A stretch of DNA of 34,316 bases, taken from NCBI GenBank assembly GCA_937902395.1, contig CALGTV010000089.1, forward strand, positions 1 to 34,316, in the 5' to 3' direction. The notes beneath the pieces were generated by a model, which made no database searches, was not told the DNA's origin, and saw only the letters and a list, made by a program, of their open reading frames with translations. Shown piece after piece: positions 22,646 through 31,354 of this stretch (the stretch's first letter is position 1; each line of letters opens with the position of its first letter). This stretch comes from an uncultured Ruminococcus sp. (GTDB lineage: Bacteria > Bacillota > Clostridia > Oscillospirales > Ruminococcaceae). Position numbers and translations under genes: made by a program.

Positions 22646-24025
22646 TCACCTCTGATTTTTTGACATATCTGTCATAAGTCTGAATTCAAAAATAGTCATT
22701 ACTAAAGCGACAATACCTGAAAGCAGGTCACATATCGGGCCTGTATACAGTATGCCGTCAATTCCCATAAACTTCGGTAGTACGAGGAGTATCGGCACAA
22801 AGAATATAATCTGTCGTGTAAGGGAAAGGAATACACCCTTTATGGGTTTGCCGATAGATGTGAAGAATGTTGAAGATATTGGTTGAATACAGTTGAGCCA
22901 TGTAAAGAAAAGGAATATTCTGAAAAATTTGCTTCCGAATTCAAAATATGTCTCTGTACCCTCGCCGAAAAGTCCGAGAATCTGTTTTGGGATAAGCTGG
23001 AAGAAAATAAATGCAACAACGGAAATTGCACCTGCAATTCCCAAAGCAAGCTTATATGATGATTTTACACGGCTGTAATTCTTAGCGCCGTAGTTAAAGC
23101 TCTGAATTGGCTGTGTTCCCTGTGCAAGACCGATTACAATAGAGAATACAATCATATTCACTTTCATAACAATTCCTGCAACAGCAAGAGGCTCTTTTTC
23201 ACCGTAAATGGAAAGGCTTCCGTAGTGCTTTAATGAGTTGTTGAGAACTACCTGAACAATAGCAATTGCCAGCTGATTGAAGCATGAAGCCATTCCGATT
23301 GCGCAAACTCTTGAAACCACTTTTAACTGCGGAATAAAATGCTTTGCAGTGAGCTTTACTGTTTTGAACTTGCGTATGTAAAGGATAACAAGGACTGCTG
23401 AAACAACCTGTCCGATAACTGTTGCAGCTGCCGCGCCTTTCATTCCCCAGTCAAAAACGAGAACGAATAATGCGTCAAGGATTGTGTTTATTACAGCACC
23501 TGTCAGATTAAGTATCATAGTCATTCCGGGGCTTCCGTCAGCGCGGATGATATGACCGCCGCCTGTTGCAAGTATCAGGAACGGAAAGCCTATTGCTGAT
23601 ACAGCAACATAATCCTTGGCATAAGGCATAATATCATCGGGAGAGCCGAAAAGTTTCAAAAGCGGAGTGAGGAATATAAGGGTAAAAGCTGATATAATTA
23701 TACCGATTCCTGCAAGCATTGTTAGGGCATTTCCTGCAAAATATCCTGCACGTTTTGAATCGCCCTTGCCCATTGTAAGATTGAAGCATGAAGCGCCGCC
23801 TATTCCAAGGAGAAGCGCCGCGGCGATACACAATGTTGAAAACGGGAAAGCGATATTTGTGGCGGCATTTCCGTCAGTTCCCACACCCTGACCGATGAAA
23901 AACTGGTCAACGATATTATACAGCGCGCTTACAAGCATACCGATAATACTTGGGATAGCGAATTCCGCCATAAGCTTCGGCACAGGCGCAGAAGCAAGAG
24001 GATTGTTTTTTTCTGTCTGATTCAT
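22646..24025 (-). CDS. MATE family efflux transporter (MepA-like)
   Basis: Twelve-helix exporter, 459 aa. It opens with ASAPVPKLMAEFAIPSIIGMLVSALYNIVDQFFIGQGVG, here split by me into the PxLM..F and YNIVDxxFIG blocks typical of the MepA/YeeO-type branch; the second half has CFNQLAIAIVQVVLNNSLKHYG and QGTQPIQSFNYGAKN. It belongs to a different MATE branch from the gene at 15976. ATG at 24025 has only a modest ribosome binding site (AGAAGG). It is the first gene of a five-gene transcript from the promoter at 24061-24089. The substrate is unknown. Confidence 0.95.
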   Translation of the reverse strand: MNQTEKNNPLASAPVPKLMAEFAIPSIIGMLVSALYNIVDQFFIGQGVGTDGNAATNIAFPFSTLCIAAALLLGIGGASCFNLTMGKGDSKRAGYFAGNALTMLAGIGIIISAFTLIFLTPLLKLFGSPDDIMPYAKDYVAVSAIGFPFLILATGGGHIIRADGSPGMTMILNLTGAVINTILDALFVLVFDWGMKGAAAATVIGQVVSAVLVILYIRKFKTVKLTAKHFIPQLKVVSRVCAIGMASCFNQLAIAIVQVVLNNSLKHYGSLSIYGEKEPLAVAGIVMKVNMIVFSIVIGLAQGTQPIQSFNYGAKNYSRVKSSYKLALGIAGAISVVAFIFFQLIPKQILGLFGEGTETYFEFGSKFFRIFLFFTWLNCIQPISSTFFTSIGKPIKGVFLSLTRQIIFFVPILLVLPKFMGIDGILYTGPICDLLSGIVALVMTIFEFRLMTDMSKNQR

Positions 24026-24060
24026 TTTTTTACCTTCTTTTCTTTAATCTTTACCATATT

Positions 24061-24089
24061 ATTATACACCTTTTCAGTTATGTTTTCAA
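24061..24089 (-). promoter_or_regulatory. Promoter for the MATE-nudC-FHA-SEDS-PBP operon
   Basis: On the minus strand, TTGAAA (24089-24084), 17 nt, TATAAT (24066-24061). The leader is about 30 nt. No other promoter was found before the PBP stop. Confidence 0.82.
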
Positions 24090-24137
24090 GTATAATTAAG
24101 AAAAAAGGTAATATAAAAGAATTTTTGCAATATATAC

Positions 24138-24170
24138 TAAGGGGACGCTCTGCAAGAGAGCGTCCCCTTA
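24138..24170. other. Very strong 14-bp hairpin between transcription units
   Basis: TAAGGGGACGCTCT (24138-24151) pairs perfectly with AGAGCGTCCCCTTA (24157-24170), loop GCAAG. Neither strand carries a T-tract after the stem; on the minus strand the T-run comes before it. It lies between the terminator at 24201-24228 and the MATE promoter, so it may be a second-line terminator, a repeat copy or a protein site. Confidence 0.6.
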
Positions 24171-24200
24171 AAAAATATTACATAATTTTGAGAAATTCAA

Positions 24201-24228
24201 ATCCCCGATTCTCCAATGAATCGGGGAT
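24201..24228 (-). terminator. Terminator of the fhs-rpiB operon
   Basis: A perfect 11-bp stem (24201-24211 with 24218-24228, core CCCCGATTC) with a 6-nt loop, 5 nt after the stop of the gene at 24234. It is followed by TTTGAATTTC on the minus strand, an imperfect T-tract. Confidence 0.7.
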
Positions 24229-24233
24229 AAAAA

Positions 24234-24686
24234 TTATTTCTTGAAAAGCTGTCTGAGAACAAGACCGCCGCCTGCTGCGGTAAGTCCGAACATAAGTACA
24301 AACATATATGCATTTGTTGTTCTCCAGTGCATTCTTACACTCATAAGAACTGCCGCAAGTACTATTACTAATCCCACGGCAACAAATATCCAGCCGAAGA
24401 TTTTTCTCTCCATAAGAAACAGCATTACGATACCTATAAATATAGGTACAAATATTGTTCCGTTGGGAAGATTGAATCCGCCGAAGCTGAACATATATCC
24501 GCCGTAACCCCATGTGCTTTCGATATTCAGATTCTGGAATATCATGAATACGCCTGCCGCAAGCATGAGAAGACCTACGAAAAATTCCAAAAGGTCATTT
24601 CTGTTCTTTTCGCGTCTGTCGTTGTACTCCTTCAGGTCGCGGTATGCTCTGTCGAGCTCTGTTTCGTACTTTGATTTCTTTGCCAT
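24234..24686 (-). CDS. Small polytopic membrane protein with N-terminal coiled coil, unknown
   Basis: A 150-aa protein that I do not recognise. It has a charged N-terminal helix (about 1-33, rich in Lys/Glu/Arg with heptad-like spacing, probably coiled coil) and then four membrane helices (about 34-51, 78-92, 96-114 and 126-143). A Gly-rich hydrophobic loop (WGYGGYMFSFGGFNLPNG, about 58-76) joins the first two. The C-terminus is basic (RQLFKK). ATG at 24686 follows GGAGGT. It is 43 nt after rpiB and before a terminator, so it is the last gene of the fhs operon by position. No function is suggested by its neighbours. Confidence 0.75.
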   Translation of the reverse strand: MAKKSKYETELDRAYRDLKEYNDRREKNRNDLLEFFVGLLMLAAGVFMIFQNLNIESTWGYGGYMFSFGGFNLPNGTIFVPIFIGIVMLFLMERKIFGWIFVAVGLVIVLAAVLMSVRMHWRTTNAYMFVLMFGLTAAGGGLVLRQLFKK

Positions 24687-24729
24687 TGTTTTTTACCTCC
24701 AATAATCATATATCTCCCAAACAAGCAGA

Positions 24730-25164
24730 TTACTTGTTTTCAAGAGCAGTAATAAGGTCAACTCTGCGCTGATGTCTGCCGCCCTCAAATCCTGTAGTAA
24801 GGAATATTTCGGCAAGTTCGCAGGCAAGACCAACGCCTGTTGTCCTTGCGCCCATGCACATGATATTTGAATCATTGTGCAGACGTGTATATTTTGTTGA
24901 GAATGAATCGGCGCAGAGTGCAGCGCGGATTCCTTTTATCTTGTTTGCGGCAATGGACATTCCAATTCCCGTACCGCAGAGGAGAATCCCTCTTTCACAT
25001 TCACCTGATGTAACTAATCCGCATACAGCCTCCGCCATATTTGGATAATCACATGGCTCGCCGTCTGTTCCCATATCCTTGAATTCAAAGCCCTTTTCGG
25101 AGAGGACTTTTATAATTTCCTTTTTCATTTCAACTGCTGCGTGGTCGCATCCTATAGCAATCAT
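24730..25164 (-). CDS. rpiB: Ribose-5-phosphate isomerase B (or related sugar-phosphate isomerase)
   Basis: Cytosolic isomerase interconverting ribose 5-phosphate and ribulose 5-phosphate in the pentose phosphate pathway. At 144 aa it is family length. It has MIAIGCDHAA with D7 and H8, the catalytic C63 in LLCGTGIGMSIAANK, the RAALC strand, HNDSNIMCMGAR, and the GGRHQRRV end that binds phosphate. ATG at 25164 is 3 nt after the tsaB stop, with AAAGGAG. RpiB/LacAB-family proteins can act on other sugars such as allose phosphate; the pattern here fits RpiB. Confidence 0.95.
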   Translation of the reverse strand: MIAIGCDHAAVEMKKEIIKVLSEKGFEFKDMGTDGEPCDYPNMAEAVCGLVTSGECERGILLCGTGIGMSIAANKIKGIRAALCADSFSTKYTRLHNDSNIMCMGARTTGVGLACELAEIFLTTGFEGGRHQRRVDLITALENK

Positions 25165-25167
25165 TTT

Positions 25168-25863
25168 TCATTCTCCTTTTTTTTCAAGAATTTTTTCAGC
25201 CTGAACTTTTTGCAGATATGAAGCTTCAAGCTCATCAGGGGAAACAAATTCCTTTGCCATTGCTCCGAGGCATACACCACAGGCATTCTGTATTCGGGAT
25301 TGCGGTGGTGCGATGATAAACATTGGTGAACGGTATGTCATGAAGAAATCTGCCGCTCCGTCGCCGCAGAGCATAACTTCCGTACCGTTGAGAGCGAGGA
25401 ATTCCGCAAGCTCATCACAGCTGAGAAGTCTTTCCTCCATGACGATTTCAAGCCCATAGCAGTCACTTTTATAAACTGCGGCATAGACTAAATCAGCACG
25501 AGCCTTCATAACGGAGCATATAACGCCCTTGTAGGCTATATTGTTGAAAGCGAGAGCCTCCAATGTAGAAACTCCGCAGCATTTGCAGTTCAGAGCAAAT
25601 CCCATGGCTTTTACAGCGGCAATGCCGATTCGCAGTCCTGTGTAGCTTCCGGGTCCCTTAGCCACGGCAACAGCGCCGATATCCTTGACCGTTTTTCCTG
25701 TCTGTTCGATAAGGCTTTTCACCATAGGCATAATTACCTGCGAATGAGTTTTCTGCGTATACAGCGAGGTTTCGGCTATGACAATCTCACTGTCAGTATC
25801 AAAGAGGGCGGCTGATGCAACTTTTCCTGATGTATCAATTCCAAGCAGAAGCAAAACGTTCAT
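25168..25863 (-). CDS. tsaB: tRNA t6A biosynthesis protein TsaB
   Basis: Non-catalytic ASKHA-fold partner of TsaD in making N6-threonylcarbamoyladenosine at position 37 of ANN-reading tRNAs. 231 aa. It has LGIDTSGKVASAAL at the start, THSQVIMPMVKSL, and the strongly conserved VAKGPGSYTGLRIGIAAVKA. ATG at 25863 overlaps the tsaE end by 29 nt and has GAGGGAG very close; the in-frame TTG at codon 4 is an alternative start. It lies between tsaE and rpiB, all coupled. tsaD and tsaC are not in the window. Confidence 0.95.
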   Translation of the reverse strand: MNVLLLLGIDTSGKVASAALFDTDSEIVIAETSLYTQKTHSQVIMPMVKSLIEQTGKTVKDIGAVAVAKGPGSYTGLRIGIAAVKAMGFALNCKCCGVSTLEALAFNNIAYKGVICSVMKARADLVYAAVYKSDCYGLEIVMEERLLSCDELAEFLALNGTEVMLCGDGAADFFMTYRSPMFIIAPPQSRIQNACGVCLGAMAKEFVSPDELEASYLQKVQAEKILEKKGE

Positions 25864-26281
25864 CTCCCTCTAAAGTAATTTCTCTTTTAAGCTCATCAAT
25901 AGAGCTGATAGTAATATTTATAACTTTTCCCGAAAGATATTTTTCAATATTTTCCGACCATTCAACTGCGGCAACGTTATTGCCAAAATCGTAGTCGTAA
26001 AATCCGCAGGATTCCAAATCCCATTCGCTTGAAATGCGGTACATATCAAAGTGATAGAGATTTATCTTGTCACCGATATACTCATTTACAAGGGCAAAGG
26101 TTGGTGATGTAACAACATCTCCCAGACCAAGACCCAGAGCAAGACCTCGTGTGAATGTGGTTTTTCCTGCACCGAGGCCGCCGTGATATGCTATAATATC
26201 GCCTTTTTGCAGAAGTTTTCCTATTTCAGCGGCGGCTTCGATTGTTTCTTCGGGTGATTTTGTAATTATTTTTCTTATCAT
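25835..26281 (-). CDS. tsaE: tRNA t6A biosynthesis ATPase TsaE
   Basis: ATPase that drives cycles of the TsaBD complex in t6A synthesis. At 148 aa it is family length. It has a P-loop in GGLGAGKTTFTRGLALGLG (about 34-52), TSPTFALVNEY, LYHFDMYR with the conserved Asp, and VAAVEWSENI. The start ATG is 1 nt from the fhs stop (TGATATG), so translation is coupled to fhs. The 29-nt overlap with tsaB is common for this pair. Confidence 0.96.
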   Translation of the reverse strand: MIRKIITKSPEETIEAAAEIGKLLQKGDIIAYHGGLGAGKTTFTRGLALGLGLGDVVTSPTFALVNEYIGDKINLYHFDMYRISSEWDLESCGFYDYDFGNNVAAVEWSENIEKYLSGKVINITISSIDELKREITLEGDERFASAWN

Positions 26282-26282
26282 A

Positions 26283-27962
26283 TCAGAAAAGTCCTGAAAT
26301 ATTTCCGTTATTGTCGCAGTCGATGTTCAAAGCTGAGGGCTTCTTCGGAAGTCCGGGCATTGTAAGAATATCGCCTGTGTATAATACTACAAATCCTGCA
26401 CCTGCTGAAAGCTTTGCGTCGCGTACAGTGATTCTGAAATTCTTCGGTTTTCCAAGCTGTGTGGGGTCGTCGGAGAGAGAATACTGCGTCTTAGCCACAC
26501 ATACAGGCAGATTGCGGAATCCGATTGATTCAATTTCCTTTATTGCTTTTTCAGCCTGAGTTGTGAAGTTTACGCCGTCAGCGCGGTATATTTCCTTTGC
26601 AAGAATCTCAATTTTTTCCTTAATTGGAAGTTCTGTGGGATACAATGGACGGAATCCCTCACCGCTGCCGTCGGTAAGAGCAATTGTCTCGCAAACTTTG
26701 TTTGCAAGGTCGATACCACCCTCGCCGCCTTTGGCGAATACTTCACACATTGATACTTCAACGCCCATTTCAGCGCAGAAATTGCGTACAAATTCAACTT
26801 CTGCATCGGTATCTGTGTGGAATCTGTTGATAGCCACAACAACGGGAACATGGAATTTATGCATATTCTCGATGTGCGTCTGCAAGTTTATGATACCCTT
26901 TTCAAGAGCCCACATATTTTCTTTTACAAGCTCATCTTTAGGAACTTTTCCGTTGTATTTCAATGCGCGGATAGTAGCAACAAGCACAACGCATGAGGGT
27001 TTAAGACCTGCGTATCTGCACTTGATATCGAAGAACTTTTCAGCACCAAGGTCAGAGCCGAAGCCTGCTTCTGTTATGCAGTAATCGCCCAGTTTAAGAG
27101 CAAGCTTTGTAGCGCGTACAGAGTTGCAGCCGTGAGCGATATTTGCGAAAGGACCTCCGTGAATAAATGCAGGATTATTTTCAAGCGTCTGTACAAGATT
27201 AGGCTTTAATGCATCTTTAAGAAGAGCAGTCATAGCGCCTGTACAGCCAAGCTGTTCAGCAAATACGGGCTTGCCGTCAAGGTCATAGGCAACAAGGATA
27301 TTGCCAAGACGCTTTTTAAGATCTGCCAAATCCGTAGCAAGACAGAGTATAGCCATAACCTCGGAGGCAACGGTAATCTGGAATCCGTCCTCACGGGGTA
27401 CGCCGTTTAACTTTCCGCCAAGACCGATAACTGTATTGCGGAGTGCACGGTCATTCATATCGAGACAACGCTTGAAAAGTACGCGGCGCTGGTCGATGCG
27501 GAGCTCATTTCCCTGCTGGATGTGGTTATCAAGCATAGCGCAGAGGAGATTGTTTGCAGATGTAATAGCGTGCATATCTCCTGTGAAATGGAGGTTGATG
27601 TCCTCCATAGGAACAACCTGAGCATAACCGCCGCCTGCAGCACCGCCCTTGATACCGAAAACAGGTCCGAGAGAAGGCTCACGGAGAGCAAGAACAGCAT
27701 TCTTGCCGATTTTTCCCATAGCCTCAGCAAGACCAACGCTGACAGTAGTTTTACCCTCGCCGGCTGGGGTAGGATTTATAGCAGTAACGAGTATAAGCTT
27801 GCCGTCCTGACGGAAAGCAGTCTGCGAATAGAGATTTTCGGAGAGCTTTGCCTTATAGTGTCCATAAGGTTCGAGACAATCCTCGGAAATACCGAGAGAA
27901 GATGCAATTTCACCGATTTTTTTCATTTTCGCGCCCTGAGCGATTTCTATATCAGTAAGCAT
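26283..27962 (-). CDS. fhs: Formate-tetrahydrofolate ligase
   Basis: ATP-dependent ligase making 10-formyl-THF from formate, the entry of C1 units in anaerobes and the second step of the Wood-Ljungdahl methyl branch. I start it at ATG 27962 (559 aa), because the GGAGG ribosome binding site (27968-27972) lies inside the four-codon extension from the upstream ATG at 27974. Landmarks are TAINPTPAGEGKTTVSVGL (P-loop), REPSLGPVFGIKGGAAGGG, FIHGGPFANIAHGCNSV and TEAGFGSDLGAEKFFDIKCR. It is the first gene of fhs-tsaE-tsaB-rpiB. No other Wood-Ljungdahl gene is in the window, so its role may be purine and fMet supply. Confidence 0.97.
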   Translation of the reverse strand: MLTDIEIAQGAKMKKIGEIASSLGISEDCLEPYGHYKAKLSENLYSQTAFRQDGKLILVTAINPTPAGEGKTTVSVGLAEAMGKIGKNAVLALREPSLGPVFGIKGGAAGGGYAQVVPMEDINLHFTGDMHAITSANNLLCAMLDNHIQQGNELRIDQRRVLFKRCLDMNDRALRNTVIGLGGKLNGVPREDGFQITVASEVMAILCLATDLADLKKRLGNILVAYDLDGKPVFAEQLGCTGAMTALLKDALKPNLVQTLENNPAFIHGGPFANIAHGCNSVRATKLALKLGDYCITEAGFGSDLGAEKFFDIKCRYAGLKPSCVVLVATIRALKYNGKVPKDELVKENMWALEKGIINLQTHIENMHKFHVPVVVAINRFHTDTDAEVEFVRNFCAEMGVEVSMCEVFAKGGEGGIDLANKVCETIALTDGSGEGFRPLYPTELPIKEKIEILAKEIYRADGVNFTTQAEKAIKEIESIGFRNLPVCVAKTQYSLSDDPTQLGKPKNFRITVRDAKLSAGAGFVVLYTGDILTMPGLPKKPSALNIDCDNNGNISGLF

Positions 27963-28029
27963 AAAAACCTCCATGTATTAATCAAAATAGTATAAGCTGT
28001 GCCTGTCATAGCAATTACAGCCTACAATA

Positions 28030-28058
28030 ATTATATCATATTTTTCAGCCAAATGCAA
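28030..28058 (-). promoter_or_regulatory. Promoter for the fhs operon
   Basis: On the minus strand, TTGCAT (28058-28053), 17 nt, TATAAT (28035-28030). The leader is about 60 nt. An imperfect inverted repeat (27993-27999 with 28016-28022, one G-U) begins at about +1. Confidence 0.75.
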
Positions 28059-28080
28059 GGGGCATTACAAGTTTTCTCAT

Positions 28081-29211
28081 TTAATAGCAAATAATGATAA
28101 CGTGCATATCATCGTCGAGAATATAGCTTACTGTTTCTTCAAACTGAACATAGCCGTAAAGGTCCCATAATTCGCCGTTTTCAAACAATCCTTTTACAGC
28201 GTTTTTATATGTTTGCTCATCTGCAAACATCATTTCAGCAAAGCCGCTGTAAGCTGAATTTGCCATAGCAGTTCCCACAGCTTCGGCAGTATATTTTGTA
28301 AGATATGACCCGTTTTTTACATGATAATTGCTGTCCATAGAATAGCAAGTCGGGATATTTTTTTGTTTTTCGTCTATACTATGAGTGCGGAGAAGCCGTT
28401 CATCGTTAATGAGAAAATATGTATGTAATACGTTTATGTCCATATTTTCAGTATCTCCTGCATCGTCCCATGTTAAATCAACCCAGTAATTAATGCCGTT
28501 GAGCGTGATATAATTCCACGCATGACCTGCCGGCTCGGAATATTCTTCCCTGCTGTTAGGATCTCGATTCCATGCCTTTCCGCTGACAACACCGCAGGGG
28601 ATATCAAGCTGATTCATCATATACTGGAATCCTCGTGAATAGCCGCCGCATACAGCCTTTCCCTCAACGAGACAGCCATAAGCCGTATCCCATAGATTTT
28701 TTTCTTCAATGCCGACCTTGGAATCATCATAAACGGTATGCTCAGCAATATAATCGTGGACATACAGTACTTTTCCGTAGTTGTCAAGTCCCTCGGGTAC
28801 AGATGACAGAACAGCATTTCCTGTTGCCCTGATTTCTTCCACCATAGCTTTTAAATCTTCGGAGGTGTAATTACTCATAGATTCAAAATCACAGATTGTA
28901 GAATTTTTAGAAGTTTCAATGGCGTATGCACTCATACAGTCAAGCCAGAAATATTCGGGATAATCTCGTTTTATATCATCCAATACATCGCTGAGTTCAT
29001 CGGAATCAACGAATCCGTCAAATTCAATTACAGTTTCACCATTTTCAAAGGCATCTGTAAGAGTAGTGTACAACACGTCCTTTTCGATATATTGTCCCGA
29101 TATTCTTTCGGAGCTTACAGGCATATCATTTGTTTGATTTATTTCCACACATCCCGAAGAAAGAGCCATAAAAATGGCTGACAGCAAAAAGGTATATTTT
29201 TTTAATTTCAC
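28081..29211 (-). CDS. Transglutaminase-like lipoprotein, copy 1
   Basis: Surface-anchored 376-aa protein. The signal peptide ends in the lipobox LSSGC, Cys21. A divergent N-terminal domain (about 30-130; DYPEYFWLDCMSAY) precedes a transglutaminase/protease-like core (about 140-255) with the full triad: C188 in KAVCGGYSRGFQYMM, H230 in AGHAWNY and D245 in YWVDLTWDD. The start is GTG at 29211 with GGGGAG upstream. It lies 43 nt after its paralogue at 29255, sharing layout and the VHDYIxE..Y, AYGCLV and NYHVKNG-type blocks. Bacterial relatives act as peptidases or crosslinkers, or are uncharacterised. It is longer in loops (KAWNRDPNSREEYSE) than copy 2. The substrate is unknown. Confidence 0.88.
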   Translation of the reverse strand: MKLKKYTFLLSAIFMALSSGCVEINQTNDMPVSSERISGQYIEKDVLYTTLTDAFENGETVIEFDGFVDSDELSDVLDDIKRDYPEYFWLDCMSAYAIETSKNSTICDFESMSNYTSEDLKAMVEEIRATGNAVLSSVPEGLDNYGKVLYVHDYIAEHTVYDDSKVGIEEKNLWDTAYGCLVEGKAVCGGYSRGFQYMMNQLDIPCGVVSGKAWNRDPNSREEYSEPAGHAWNYITLNGINYWVDLTWDDAGDTENMDINVLHTYFLINDERLLRTHSIDEKQKNIPTCYSMDSNYHVKNGSYLTKYTAEAVGTAMANSAYSGFAEMMFADEQTYKNAVKGLFENGELWDLYGYVQFEETVSYILDDDMHVIIICY

Positions 29212-29226
29212 AAGTTTCTCCCCTAT

Positions 29227-29254
29227 GAAATCCCAGAAAATTTTGTGGGATTTC
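29227..29254 (-). other. Hairpin between the two transglutaminase genes
   Basis: GAAATCCCA (29227-29235) pairs with TGGGATTTC (29246-29254), 9 bp, immediately after the stop of copy 2. There is no T-tract on the minus strand, so it is more likely a processing or attenuation element than a full terminator. Confidence 0.5.
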
Positions 29255-30355
29255 TTATTTTAAAACTATATCAAGAGTAAATAATTCGTCAGTGCGGTAA
29301 TAGGAAATTTTTTTATCTTTTATGCCGTCAGCTTTGTAAAGATTTGATTTTGCAATAAGGCTGTTGAGAGCCTCGCTATAGGCTTCAAAGCTTCCGAACA
29401 TAATTTCACAGTGTTCCTTATCGGAATTTTTGCTTATGTAATCAAGAACAGCGTCCTTATCATAGGATTCAAAAAAACCGCCGTTCTGCACGATATAATT
29501 GTATTCCGTTGCAGTGCAGTCTGGAACAAAACCCTGTTTTCTGTCTAAGGTACGGGTATTCATAAGCTGATCTGTAGTAATCATGCAGTATGTATGTACA
29601 GGGTCTCCGAGGTCATAGTCGTCCCATGTTACATCAATCCAATAATATTCACCGTCGATTTTAACATAATTCCACGCATGATTTGAACCTGTGCAGATAC
29701 CGCTTTCTATGTCAAGTTCCTGCATTATCATCTGGAATGCTCTTGCATATCCGCTGCAAACAGCTTTCTGATTAACGAGACAGCCGTAAGCATGGTGATA
29801 TAGTCCTGTAGTATCTAATTCAGCACCCTCGTGGTCGTATTTAGTATTTTCAATGAGATAATCGTGAACAAACACAACCTTTTCGTAGTCGCTCAGACCG
29901 CTGGGAATAGCGTTAAGAGCTTTATCCAAGGCTTTTTCTTGTTTTTCACGCATTTCATCTATTTCGTCTTTTTCTAAGGTTTCAATAATATTCGTGCTTA
30001 TTTCAGTACCGTCAGTTGCAGCACCTGCGGAGTATACATTGTTAAGCCAGAAAACCTGAGGACAGTCGTTATACAGCTGAACAAAAGCCTTTTCAACTTC
30101 TCGGCCCTTGATTTTTCCCGGAACAATTGTAGTTGTATTGCCCTCAGCAGTACTTTCGCAGAAAAGGCTATACCATTCAGTTTCGTACAGTTCCTCCGCA
30201 ACTTCTGTAATAGAGGGCATTTTGTTTGTTTTTGGCTCTGTAGGCTGTTCGATTTCGATTTCAGGCGTGATTTCATTTGCCAACCCTGAAATAAATGAAC
30301 AGCCGCTGAGAAGTGACAATGCAGTAATTGCTGATGCTAATTTAATAATTTTCAT
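29255..30355 (-). CDS. Transglutaminase-like lipoprotein, copy 2
   Basis: A 366-aa lipoprotein paralogous to the gene at 28081. I start it at ATG 30355, after GGGGGAA; a TTG four codons upstream lies within that site. The lipobox is LLSGC with Cys19. An N-terminal Glu/Pro/Thr linker (about 28-45) precedes a domain with VFWLNNVYSAG and a transglutaminase-like core with C200 in KAVCSGYARAFQMIM, H226 in NHAWNY and D241 in YWIDVTWDD. The C-terminal part (about 270-366) matches copy 1 in order. It begins 31 nt after ldh with no clear promoter between, so it may be the third gene of hpt-ldh-lipoprotein-lipoprotein. Tandem duplication is the simplest origin. Confidence 0.88.
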   Translation of the reverse strand: MKIIKLASAITALSLLSGCSFISGLANEITPEIEIEQPTEPKTNKMPSITEVAEELYETEWYSLFCESTAEGNTTTIVPGKIKGREVEKAFVQLYNDCPQVFWLNNVYSAGAATDGTEISTNIIETLEKDEIDEMREKQEKALDKALNAIPSGLSDYEKVVFVHDYLIENTKYDHEGAELDTTGLYHHAYGCLVNQKAVCSGYARAFQMIMQELDIESGICTGSNHAWNYVKIDGEYYWIDVTWDDYDLGDPVHTYCMITTDQLMNTRTLDRKQGFVPDCTATEYNYIVQNGGFFESYDKDAVLDYISKNSDKEHCEIMFGSFEAYSEALNSLIAKSNLYKADGIKDKKISYYRTDELFTLDIVLK

Positions 30356-30386
30356 AATTTCCCCCAATAATTAATTCTTCAAGTAT

Positions 30387-31337
30387 TTATATAACTCCCT
30401 CAAAGCTTTGTTCAAGGACATCAACGGAATTTTTAAAGCTTTCCATTTCCTCGTCAGTGAGTGAGAGTTCTATTATTTCTTTAACGCCGTTTCTGCCAAT
30501 AATGCAGGGAACGCCGATAAATACATTTTTGCTGTCGTATTCTCCGCAAAGCTTTGCAGAAACGGTAAGGACGCTGTTTTCATCGCCCAGAATAGCCTTG
30601 ACAATACGCGTTATAGCCATTCCTATGCCGTAATAGGTAGCATTTTTTGCCTCAATAATCTTATAAGCGGCAGTACGCACCTGCTCCTCAATTTTTTTCA
30701 TATCCTCTACGCAATAGCCGTTGCATTTATCTTCAAGCACTTCTGTAATGCGTTTTGTTGCGAGCATCATCTGAGAGAGTGGAGCAAATTCGCTGTCTCC
30801 GTGTTCGCCCATAACATAAGCGTGGATATTTTTCGGGTCTACCATGAAGTAATCACCAAGAAGATAGCGCAAACGGGCAGTATCGAGAGAAGTGCCTGTG
30901 CCGATAACTCTTGAAGCCCCGAAGCGTGAAAGCTCATAGGTAACTCTTGTCATAATATCAACAGGATTTGTTGCCACAAGGAATATACCGTCAAATCCCG
31001 ATTTCACAACGGGAGTGATAATTGAACGGAACACCTCAGCATTGCGCTGGAGCAGGTCAAGGCGTGTTTCGCCCTCTTTCTGAGCGACACCTGCGGCAAT
31101 TACAATGATATCCGCGTCTTTGCAGTCGCTGTATTCGCCTGCGTAGATTTTCATATTGGATTTTCCAAAAGCAAGACCATGATTAAGGTCCATAGCCTCA
31201 CCCTCAGCTCGCTTTTTATTTACGTCAATAAGCACAAGCTCGTTGCATATACCGCCCTGATTCACAAGAGCGTATGCAAAACTCATGCCGACCATACCCG
31301 TGCCAATGAGAACAACTTTTCTTTTACCTGAATTCAT
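30387..31337 (-). CDS. ldh: L-lactate dehydrogenase
   Basis: NADH-dependent reduction of pyruvate to L-lactate, regenerating NAD+ in fermentation. At 316 aa it is family length. The Rossmann motif is GTGMVGMSFAYAL, followed by VLIDVNKKRAEGEAMDLNHG, VAQKEGETRLDLLQRN with the mobile-loop Arg (QKEGETR), VATNPVDIMTRV, GTGTSLDTARLRYLLG, and the catalytic His in VMGEHGDSEF. The QKxGETR loop favours lactate over malate dehydrogenase. ATG at 31337 is 17 nt after the hpt stop, so it is expressed from the hpt promoter. Confidence 0.96.
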   Translation of the reverse strand: MNSGKRKVVLIGTGMVGMSFAYALVNQGGICNELVLIDVNKKRAEGEAMDLNHGLAFGKSNMKIYAGEYSDCKDADIIVIAAGVAQKEGETRLDLLQRNAEVFRSIITPVVKSGFDGIFLVATNPVDIMTRVTYELSRFGASRVIGTGTSLDTARLRYLLGDYFMVDPKNIHAYVMGEHGDSEFAPLSQMMLATKRITEVLEDKCNGYCVEDMKKIEEQVRTAAYKIIEAKNATYYGIGMAITRIVKAILGDENSVLTVSAKLCGEYDSKNVFIGVPCIIGRNGVKEIIELSLTDEEMESFKNSVDVLEQSFEGVI

Positions 31338-31354
31338 AACACACTACCTTTCAA

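Noticed and set aside
26563..27084. 173-codon plus-strand frame
   Set aside because: Antisense to fhs in its most conserved region; a by-product of codon structure in a long real gene.
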